A program made the position numbers and the translations under genes. Positions 1 to 6,373 of a DNA stretch of 64,000 bases are shown here, one piece after another. The first letter of the stretch is position 1; the number at the start of each line of letters is the position of its first letter. Source of the stretch: Acidobacteriota bacterium (GTDB taxonomy: Bacteria > Acidobacteriota > Terriglobia > Terriglobales > Acidobacteriaceae); the NCBI GenBank assembly GCA_021846985.1, contig JAJZVX010000001.1:310001-374000 (forward strand), written 5' to 3'. The notes beneath the pieces were generated by a model that did no database searches, was not told where the DNA came from, and saw only the letters and a program-made list of their open reading frames with translations.

Positions 1-1
1 C

Positions 2-133
2 GAGTGCGTCTTGTTCACGCAGGGCAGTTCGGCCCGCCTCACGCCCGTCACCAAAGACGCACCCGTCGACGCCGTCATTGTCGGCATCGTCGATTCTGTC
101 GAAGTCGAGGGCAAACTCCTGGAGAAGCCATAA
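2..133 (+). CDS. BMC pentamer shell protein (EutN/CcmL), 3' part only
   Basis: Reading frame 2 is open from the window edge to a TAA at 131-133 and gives a 43-residue C-terminal fragment. It contains the hallmark GSSARLTPVTKDAPVDAVIVGIVD-type ending of EutN/CcmL vertex proteins. These form the pentamers that cap the vertices of bacterial microcompartment shells. The stop codon directly abuts the ATG of the aldehyde dehydrogenase gene, so the two are almost certainly cotranscribed. The 5' half lies outside the window. The ORF track shows only a shadow frame here. Confidence 0.85.
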   Translation, partial: ECVLFTQGSSARLTPVTKDAPVDAVIVGIVDSVEVEGKLLEKP

Positions 134-1579
134 ATGCCAATCGAGGCGCAGGTAGTGGAAGAGATCGCGCGGGAAGTCATTGCCCGCCTTCGTATGCAGT
201 TGCAGCCCTCCGGCTCGTTCCAGGCCTCCGCGCCCGCCGCCGCCTCCGGGCGCGACGGCGTCTTCGCCACCGTGGACGAGGCCGTGCTCGCGGCCTGGCA
301 GGCGCAGAAGAAGGTCGAGGCCATGACGCTCGAAGAGCGCGCCCGCATGACCGGCATCATCGTGCGCATCTGCCATGACCGCCGCGAAGAGCTGGGCTGC
401 ATGGAGCTGGAGGAAACCGGGGTGGGCCGCCTCGATCACAAGATCCTCAAGCTTACCAATATGCGCTTTGTGCAGAGCGTCGAAGTCTTGCGCACTGAGG
501 CGCGCACGCGCAGCACCGGGCTCTGCCTCGTCGAACACGCGCCCTGGGGCGTCATCGGCATGATGTTGCCGGTCACTCATTCCGTGCCCACCATGGCCTC
601 GAACGCCATCAATATCCTCGCCGCCGGCAATACGGCGGTCTTCGGACCGCATCCGTCCGGCCAGAAGGTCGCCCGTTACGCGCTTCAGCTCTGGAATCGC
701 GAAATCGAACGCGAACTGGGTGTGGCCAACGTGCTCACCACCACCGGAGAAGCCAGCATCGAAGCCGCCGGGCAAATCTTCAACCATCCCAAGGTGGCCC
801 TGCTCTGCGTCACCGGCGGCACGGCTGTGGCCCGCGCCGCGGCCAAGTCCGGCAAGCGCGTCATCGCCGGCGGGCCCGGCAACCCGCCTGTCGTCGTGGA
901 TGAAACCGCTGATCTCGATCGCGCCGCCCGCTGCGTCGTCGAAGGAGCCGCCTTTGACAACAATCTGCTCTGCATCGGCGAAAAAGAAATCTTCGTTGTC
1001 GCCTCCGTTGCCAGTGCTTTCATCCAGGCCATGCGCCGCGCCGGCGCCTTTCAACTCGATGCGGCCGCCATTGAACGCCTCAGCAAAGCAGCCTTCACCT
1101 ACGACGGCACGGGCGGCGGCTGCGCCCGCGCGCACCTCAAAAAGGATCTGGTCGGCAAAGACGTTGCGGTGCTCGCTGCGGCGGCGGGCGTGCGCGTTCC
1201 GCCCGGTGTCGATCTGCTCTTTGGAGAAACCGATGAAAATCATCCCTTCGTGGTGGAAGAACAGATGATGCCTTTCATCCCCGTGGTCCGCGTGCCGGAT
1301 GTGGATGCCGCCATTGCCGCGGCGGTCCGCGCCGAGCACGGCTACGGACACACGGCCATCATTCACACGCAGAACGTCGAAACCGCCACGCGCATGGCGC
1401 GGGCCATCAATACCACGCTCTTTATTCAGAACGCCGCCTCGCCTGCCTCGCTGGGCGTCGGCGGCCCGGGCTACTTCAGCCACACCATCGCCACTCCCAC
1501 CGGGGAAGGCGTCACCACGCCCCTCACCTTCACCCGCGAACGGCAAATCGTGGTGGGCAACGCCTTGCGGATCGTCTAG
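134..1579 (+). CDS. CoA-acylating aldehyde dehydrogenase, PduP/EutE type, BMC-targeted
   Basis: 481 aa, the usual length for the BMC aldehyde dehydrogenases that oxidise an aldehyde to acyl-CoA with NAD+ and CoA. The catalytic Cys is about residue 280 in NNLLCIGEKE, and the GGPGNPPVVVD segment preceding it is typical. Residues 4-22 (EAQVVEEIAREVIARLRMQ) form an amphipathic helix followed by a Pro/Ser/Ala-rich linker, which is the pattern of the encapsulation peptide of PduP. The ATG follows immediately after the stop of the upstream pentamer gene, and two more pentamer genes follow. With the aldolase downstream, lactaldehyde is the likely substrate and lactyl-CoA the product; that is inference. 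Confidence 0.93.
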   Translation: MPIEAQVVEEIAREVIARLRMQLQPSGSFQASAPAAASGRDGVFATVDEAVLAAWQAQKKVEAMTLEERARMTGIIVRICHDRREELGCMELEETGVGRLDHKILKLTNMRFVQSVEVLRTEARTRSTGLCLVEHAPWGVIGMMLPVTHSVPTMASNAINILAAGNTAVFGPHPSGQKVARYALQLWNREIERELGVANVLTTTGEASIEAAGQIFNHPKVALLCVTGGTAVARAAAKSGKRVIAGGPGNPPVVVDETADLDRAARCVVEGAAFDNNLLCIGEKEIFVVASVASAFIQAMRRAGAFQLDAAAIERLSKAAFTYDGTGGGCARAHLKKDLVGKDVAVLAAAAGVRVPPGVDLLFGETDENHPFVVEEQMMPFIPVVRVPDVDAAIAAAVRAEHGYGHTAIIHTQNVETATRMARAINTTLFIQNAASPASLGVGGPGYFSHTIATPTGEGVTTPLTFTRERQIVVGNALRIV

Positions 1580-1581
1580 CC

Positions 1582-1866
1582 ATGTTTCTTGCACGCATTG
1601 TAGGCACGGTGGTTGCGGCCGCCAAACACGCTACGCTGGGCGGCTGCCGGTTGCTGCTCGCGCAGCGGCTTGAGGCCGGCGGCAGCCTGGCCGCGGAGCC
1701 CATCGTGGTGGTGGATTGGATGGGAGCGGCTAGCGGCGCCACCGTGCTGGTCTCCACCGATGGCGACATCGCGCGGGCGCGGCTGGGCAACACAACCCCT
1801 GTCCGCATGGTGGTTGCCGCCCTTGTGGACCATGTGCATGCGCCCGCGGGCGCTGCCGGGAGTTAA
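1582..1866 (+). CDS. BMC pentamer shell protein (EutN/CcmL)
   Basis: 94 aa. It opens MFLARIVGTVVAAAKHATLGGCRLLLAQ, matching the conserved start of EutN/CcmL proteins (M.LA.VVGTVVAT.KH..L.G.KLL), and ends with the PVRMVVAALVDHV barrel strand. It should form a pentameric vertex of the microcompartment shell. Its ATG starts 2 bp after the aldehyde dehydrogenase stop, so it belongs to the same operon. It is clearly diverged from the other two pentamer proteins in this locus; three different BMC-P genes per locus is a known feature of PVM-type BMCs. Confidence 0.92.
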   Translation: MFLARIVGTVVAAAKHATLGGCRLLLAQRLEAGGSLAAEPIVVVDWMGAASGATVLVSTDGDIARARLGNTTPVRMVVAALVDHVHAPAGAAGS

Positions 1867-1869
1867 CGT

Positions 1870-2157
1870 ATGCGCTTGGGCTTTGTTCGCGGGCATCTCA
1901 CGCTCAACCAGGCCGTCGAGTCCCTGCACGGCAAAACCCTGCTCGTCGTGGAGCCGGTGACCATGGAGAACCTTCGCGCCCGCAGCGGCATGGGCGGTGG
2001 CAAAACCCTCATTGCCGTCGATCTCCTCGGCGCCGCCCAGGGCCAGATGGTCGCCTTCACCGAAGGCCGCGAGGCTGCCAATCCCTTCTGGCCCGGTGCG
2101 GCGCCCATCGACGCCTATTGTTCCCTCATCGTGGATGCCTTTGACCTTCATTCATAA
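1870..2157 (+). CDS. BMC pentamer shell protein (EutN/CcmL), divergent
   Basis: 95 aa, starting 3 bp after the previous pentamer gene. MRLGFVRGHLTLNQAVESLHGKTLLVVEP keeps the barrel pattern of the EutN/CcmL family, and IDAYCSLIVDAF is its C-terminal strand. In place of the usual GSSAR loop it has a longer EGREAANPFWPG insertion, so it may occupy a special vertex or contact cargo; that part is inference. Same operon as the flanking genes. Confidence 0.88.
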   Translation: MRLGFVRGHLTLNQAVESLHGKTLLVVEPVTMENLRARSGMGGGKTLIAVDLLGAAQGQMVAFTEGREAANPFWPGAAPIDAYCSLIVDAFDLHS

Positions 2158-2203
2158 ACCAGGCCCGGCTTGCGGAATTTCGAGATAGAGGAGTGAAAAC
2201 AAG

Positions 2204-3283
2204 ATGAAGAGCATGGATAGGACCGGTCGTAAGCTGATCTCGATGCGCGATGCGCAAAACGCTCTGGCGGCGGGCGCACGCAGCCTCCAGGTTTGCGGAA
2301 ATACAGTCGTCACTCCTTCGGCCCGCGACTTCCTCGCCCAGCACAACATCGCCCTCGTCGCCGCAGACAAGGCCAGCGCCGCCGCGCCCGCCGCGTCCAG
2401 CGCCGGCCGCAGCGCGCCGCCGCCGCGCAGCGCGGCCAATCCCAAGCTCTTCCACACCCCCGAGGCCGAAGCCGTCAAAAAGGAAATCTGCGCCATCGGC
2501 CGCAAGCTCTGGATGCGTCAGTTCGTCGACGGCAACGGCGGCAACATCTCCTATCGCATCGGGCCCAACGAAGTCATCTGCACACCCACGCTGGTCAGCA
2601 AATTCGATCTCACGCCCGAAGACCTCAGCATGGTCGATCTCGAGGGCAACCAGATTGCCGGAACCAAACCCCGCACCAGCGAAATTCTGCTCCATCTTGA
2701 AATCTTCAAGGCCCAGCCCGAGGCCAAAGCCTGTGTCCACTGCCATCCGCCGCATGCCACGGCCTATGCCATCACCGGCCGCGTCCCGCCCAATCTCTTC
2801 ATTCCAGAGTTCGAGGTCTTCGTCGGCAAAGTCGCCATCTCCCCGTACGAAACTCCCGGAACGCCCGCCTTCGCGCAAACCGTGCTGCCCTTCGTCAAGG
2901 ACCACAACACCGTGCTCCTCGCCAACCATGGCATCATCTGCTGGGCCGACTCCGTTACCCACGCCGAGTGGTACGCCGAGGTGCTCGAAACCTATTGCTG
3001 GACTCTGCTCATCGCCTCGCAGCTTGGCGTGCCGCTCGCGCAGATCTCCGAGCAGAAGGGCGCCGATCTCCTTGCCATCAAAAAGCGCCTCGGCCTTCCC
3101 GATGTCCGCTTCGATACCTCCCAGATGAAAGAGTGCCAGCTCTCTGATCTTGAAGCTTCCACTCCCATCGCCATGACGCCCGGCGCCAATGAGTGCCGCC
3201 CCGCCGGCGTTGCCAACGCCGAACTCGACGCCCTCGTCGCATCCGTCACCGATGCGGTCATGAGCGCCATCGGCGGCAAGTGA
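2204..3283 (+). CDS. Class II aldolase (fuculose/rhamnulose-1-phosphate type) with EutQ-like N-terminal extension
   Basis: 359 aa. The core (about 85-310) is a class II aldolase/adducin domain. The zinc ligands H179 and H181 lie in VHCHPPH and H242 in ANHG, and GNGGNIS provides the phosphate loop. Family members such as FucA and RhaD cleave L-fuculose- or L-rhamnulose-1-phosphate to DHAP and L-lactaldehyde. Residues 1-58 (RKLISMRDAQNALAAG...TVVTPSARDFLAQHNI) resemble the N-terminus of the BMC protein EutQ and are joined by an Ala/Ser/Pro/Arg linker (58-80), a likely cargo-docking module. A good SD (AGAGGAG) precedes the ATG. It is 46 bp downstream of a pentamer gene and 20 bp upstream of the DeoR regulator. 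Exact sugar specificity cannot be read from the sequence. Confidence 0.88.
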   Translation: MKSMDRTGRKLISMRDAQNALAAGARSLQVCGNTVVTPSARDFLAQHNIALVAADKASAAAPAASSAGRSAPPPRSAANPKLFHTPEAEAVKKEICAIGRKLWMRQFVDGNGGNISYRIGPNEVICTPTLVSKFDLTPEDLSMVDLEGNQIAGTKPRTSEILLHLEIFKAQPEAKACVHCHPPHATAYAITGRVPPNLFIPEFEVFVGKVAISPYETPGTPAFAQTVLPFVKDHNTVLLANHGIICWADSVTHAEWYAEVLETYCWTLLIASQLGVPLAQISEQKGADLLAIKKRLGLPDVRFDTSQMKECQLSDLEASTPIAMTPGANECRPAGVANAELDALVASVTDAVMSAIGGK

Positions 3284-3303
3284 CCGCCGGAGGGTCTGCC
3301 GCC

Positions 3304-4059
3304 ATGAATCAGGTCGAGCGCCTTCGCCACATTCGCGATCTCCTCGCGCAAAGGGACTTTGTCAGCCTCGAAGAACTGTGTGCGCAGCTTGGCGTCTCCC
3401 GCGCCACCGTGCGCCGCGATCTCATCGAGGCCGAACGCGGCCGCACCATCCGTCGCGTCCACGGCGGCGCCATGTCCACCGCCTCGCGCGAAGAGGCCCT
3501 CGACTTCGGCCGCCTCTCCGTCAGTTGCCGCGAAGAAAAGACGCGCATCGGCCGTGCCGCGGCCGATCAGGTGCAGGACGGACAGACCGTCGTCCTAGGA
3601 GGCGGTTCCACCGTGGCCGAGGTCGCCCGCGGCCTCCTCGACCGCCCCATCCAGATCGTCACCAACTCCATCCCCGTGGCGCAGATCTTCTGGGATTGCC
3701 GCCAGACCGAGGTCACGCTCACCGGCGGTTCGCTTTATCCCCGCCTCGGCATCCAGTTCGGTCCCATCTGCGAGCGCATGCTTCACAGCATCTCCGCCGA
3801 CCTCGCCATCCTCGGCATCCGCGGCATCACCGCCGACGGCCTCAGCGACGCCAGCGCTCTTGTCGTTGAAGCCATTCGCGCCATGATGAAGTGTGCCCAG
3901 CGCGTTCTCATCGTCGCCGACCACACCAAGTTCGGCCGTAACTCCATGATCCGCGTGGCTAGCCTCGCCGAGGTCCACCAGATCGTCACCGACCGCGGCC
4001 TCGCGCCTGAATTCCTTCAGATCCTCGACGACCAGCGCGTCGCTTGCCTCCTGGCCTGA
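3304..4059 (+). CDS. DeoR-family transcriptional regulator
   Basis: 251 aa from the ATG at 3304; the ORF track extends upstream to 3193 but the family starts at MNQVERLRHIRDLL. The N-terminal winged helix (FVSLEELCAQLGVSRATVRRDL...RTIRRVHGGAM) is the DeoR signature. The rest is the DeoRC sugar-phosphate sensor domain, with GGGSTVAEVA as its phosphosugar-binding loop and IVADHTKFGR near the end. DeoR regulators usually repress sugar catabolic operons and are released by a phosphorylated intermediate. Placed last in the BMC operon, it probably controls this operon in response to the sugar phosphate cleaved by the aldolase. Confidence 0.9.
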   Translation: MNQVERLRHIRDLLAQRDFVSLEELCAQLGVSRATVRRDLIEAERGRTIRRVHGGAMSTASREEALDFGRLSVSCREEKTRIGRAAADQVQDGQTVVLGGGSTVAEVARGLLDRPIQIVTNSIPVAQIFWDCRQTEVTLTGGSLYPRLGIQFGPICERMLHSISADLAILGIRGITADGLSDASALVVEAIRAMMKCAQRVLIVADHTKFGRNSMIRVASLAEVHQIVTDRGLAPEFLQILDDQRVACLLA

Positions 4060-4429
4060 AACGCCTCCGCCTTGCTTGTCCGGGATGCCTCGCGTGCCTC
4101 CCGCACCCCGGAATCAGGAAGCACGGCCGCGCGATGCTCGGCGCCCGCCGGGAGCCGCCTCACTGCTTCTGCCGCGCTCTCTTGTCGGCTCGGATGTGCG
4201 TTCGCCGCCTCCGCCGCCGCTCGCTGCCCGCCCGCTGCCTTTGCAGAAGATTTCCCTCTCCTGGCGCACAATCGCCTCATGCCTTGCCACGCCTTCATCT
4301 CCCGTTCCGGTGCCCCGTCAGAGCGTAGCCCCGATTCGTTGCATGCGGGCAAGAACCCCCTACCCCCCCCCGGGGTCCGTTCTCCTTCCTTTCGCCTTTA
4401 TGCAAGATCGGCCGGCTTCCAGGCCGCGA
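4060..4429. other. Intergenic region between convergent deoR-type and ppgK-like genes
   Basis: 370 bp without a convincing gene. The short ORFs listed here are C/G-run artefacts. It contains one copy of a dispersed repeat (4238-4396) that also occurs at 16917-17072. No T-tailed hairpin was found for either flanking gene. Confidence 0.6.
4238..4396 (-). repeat. Dispersed intergenic element, copy A
   Basis: Read on the minus strand it begins GGCGAAAGGAAGGAGAACGG, then has a C-run/G-run block, and ends ATTGTGCGCCA followed by GGGAAA and CTGCAAAG. The same order of blocks, with nearly the same spacing, is present on the plus strand at 16917-17072. The first 25 bases are identical between copies. 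It starts about 34 bp beyond the stop of the ppgK-like gene on the same strand. Function unknown; no transposase or terminal repeats seen. Confidence 0.75.
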
Positions 4430-5191
4430 TCATCCTTGATCTCTCCACAGCATCACCCCGCCGAGCAGGCCCTTCTCGTTCGAAATGATGCTCACGTTCT
4501 CCGGCATGGCAAAGTGAATCTTCTTTGTATTGCCGCCGCCCAGATACAGATGGTCCCAGTTGAACAACGCTTCGGTTTGCTTGATGGCGGCCATGAGGAA
4601 GTCGTTCCAGCGCGCCTTGCCGAACTTGTCCAGTCCGCGCCGCCCGATGTAGTCCTCGTAGGTCATGCCTTTCTTGCGCCAGGGGTGATGTCCCAGCTCC
4701 AGCCCCGGAACCAGATGGCCGTTGGTGAACAGTGCCGCGCCCATGCCTGTGCCCAGGGTCAGCACCAGTTCCACACCCTTGCCCTCGATGGCTCCATAGC
4801 CGGCCACGTCGGCGTCGTTGCCCACGCGTACGGGTTTGTGCCAGCGTTTTTCCAGCTCCTCCTGCAGGGGAAATCCGCCCGCCCACTGCGGATGCAGATT
4901 GAAGCCCAGAAAAGTGCAGCCGTGCTTCACCACCCCCGGGAAACCTACAGAAACGCGGTCGAAACTGCCCAGCATCCGGCGCAGTTCGTCCAGGCCTTCG
5001 AGTACCGAAGCCGGCGTGGGCACGGCCGGCGTGGGCACGCGCTGGCGCTCGGTCACCGGCGCTCCATGGGCGTCCAGAAGCAGGGCCTTCAACCCCGAGC
5101 CTCCAATGTCGATGCTCAGCGTAAGCGGGCCCGCCGAGCTGGTGGCGGCATGAGCGGATAGGTTGTGTGCAGTGGATCCTTTGGTGGCCAT
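4430..5191 (-). CDS. ppgK: ROK-family kinase, polyphosphate glucokinase-like
   Basis: 253 aa from the ATG at 5191; an ATG at 5200 and the track start at 5269 are alternatives. LSIDIGGSGLKALLLD is the ROK phosphate-1 motif, VGNDADVAGYGAIEG carries the catalytic Asp, and LTLGTGMGAALFTNGHLVPGLELGHHP is the sugar/phosphate loop. The CXCGXXGCXE zinc motif of repressor-type ROK proteins is absent, as in PpgK enzymes that phosphorylate glucose using polyphosphate and/or ATP. It is cytosolic, monocistronic, divergent from the MscS gene and convergent with the BMC operon. The phosphoryl donor cannot be decided from sequence. Confidence 0.85.
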   Translation of the reverse strand: MATKGSTAHNLSAHAATSSAGPLTLSIDIGGSGLKALLLDAHGAPVTERQRVPTPAVPTPASVLEGLDELRRMLGSFDRVSVGFPGVVKHGCTFLGFNLHPQWAGGFPLQEELEKRWHKPVRVGNDADVAGYGAIEGKGVELVLTLGTGMGAALFTNGHLVPGLELGHHPWRKKGMTYEDYIGRRGLDKFGKARWNDFLMAAIKQTEALFNWDHLYLGGGNTKKIHFAMPENVSIISNEKGLLGGVMLWRDQG

Positions 5192-5327
5192 CAGCCGCAT
5201 TGTACTGCCTGGACCGGGAAATGTAACGGCGCAAATCGAATCCGGAATCGACGGGATATCCGTTGCCAATTTGCGTTTTCGCTATTTTCTTCCGCGCGAA
5301 GACAAGGTGCGGTCTAGTCTAGAGAGC

Positions 5328-6335
5328 ATGGGCATCTGGACGCTTCTTTCACCACTGCCAATGGCCGCTATCTGGCTTTCCCAGAACCGTTTTTTTGGCC
5401 GCATCCTGGACGAATGGGGCGACGATACGCAGGAGTTCATCCGCCTGAAGCTCCCGCATCTGCTGCTGGTCGCAATCATTGCCTTCGTCCTGAACAAGCT
5501 GTTGAGTCTTGCCTCGGCGCACATGATTCGCGTTGCCGAACTGCATGCCGGCAGACCTGCGCGCATCTCCCAGGTCAAAACCCTTGCCGGAGTAATTCGC
5601 GCTACCGGCCTGGCCGTGATTGCCCTGATTGCAAGCCTTCAGTTTCTCGCCGCTCTTGGCGCCAACCTGGCTCCTCTGCTGGCTTCGGCGGGCGTGGCTG
5701 GGATTGCCGTGGGGCTGGCCGCCCAGAACATCGTCAAGGATGTCTTCAACGGCGTTCTGATTCTGCTGGAGAATCAGTTCAACGTCGGCGATCAGGTGCG
5801 TTTGGCCGGGATCGCCGGAACCGTGGAAGCCATGACGCTCCGCCAAACCACGGTTCGCGATGCGGATGGCACTCTCTACGTGGTTCCCAACTCGCAAATC
5901 GGCACCGTGGCCAACGTCAGCGCCGGCTATTCGCTTGCCACCGTGAATGTGAGCGTGGATTTTTCAGCCCATCCCGATGAAGTTCGTGCGCTGCTGGCCG
6001 CAATTGTGGCTGACCTGCGCGCCTGCGAGGAGTTCCGCGGTCTTTGGGCTGACGAACCGCAAATTCTCGGTCTGGACGCGATCAAAGGTTCCGAACTGAT
6101 CTTTCCCGTGGTCTTCAAGACTCCGGCAACGAAACAGTACGCGCTTGTTCGCGAGTTCCGCCGCCGCGTTCGTCTGGCCCTCGAGCAAAAGCGTCTTCTG
6201 CCCGGCGACCCTTACCGCATCTTCGGTTACGATGAGCACCAGAGCGGCCATGGCAGGCCGCCCGCCGGCGAGGAGCCTGGCCCGGTGCGCATTCCGCCGG
6301 CAAAGGAAAATAGCGGCCTCTTTGGCAGCGAATAG
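5328..6335 (+). CDS. MscS-family mechanosensitive ion channel
   Basis: 335 aa from the ATG at 5328; the track start at 5163 would overlap the divergent kinase gene. Three hydrophobic segments lie in the first ~130 residues. The pore-lining helix is LLASAGVAGIAVGLAAQNIVKDVFNGVLILLENQFNVGDQV, the most conserved part of MscS. A beta domain (VEAMTLRQTTVRDADGTLYVVPN) and alpha/beta C-terminal domain follow. The family opens under membrane tension to release solutes during osmotic downshock. The last ~35 residues are a charged, Pro-rich tail. Monocistronic. Confidence 0.92.
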   Translation: MGIWTLLSPLPMAAIWLSQNRFFGRILDEWGDDTQEFIRLKLPHLLLVAIIAFVLNKLLSLASAHMIRVAELHAGRPARISQVKTLAGVIRATGLAVIALIASLQFLAALGANLAPLLASAGVAGIAVGLAAQNIVKDVFNGVLILLENQFNVGDQVRLAGIAGTVEAMTLRQTTVRDADGTLYVVPNSQIGTVANVSAGYSLATVNVSVDFSAHPDEVRALLAAIVADLRACEEFRGLWADEPQILGLDAIKGSELIFPVVFKTPATKQYALVREFRRRVRLALEQKRLLPGDPYRIFGYDEHQSGHGRPPAGEEPGPVRIPPAKENSGLFGSE

Positions 6336-6373
6336 CCGCTTCGCGGCCGGGGCGCAGCATCGGCTAACGGGCC

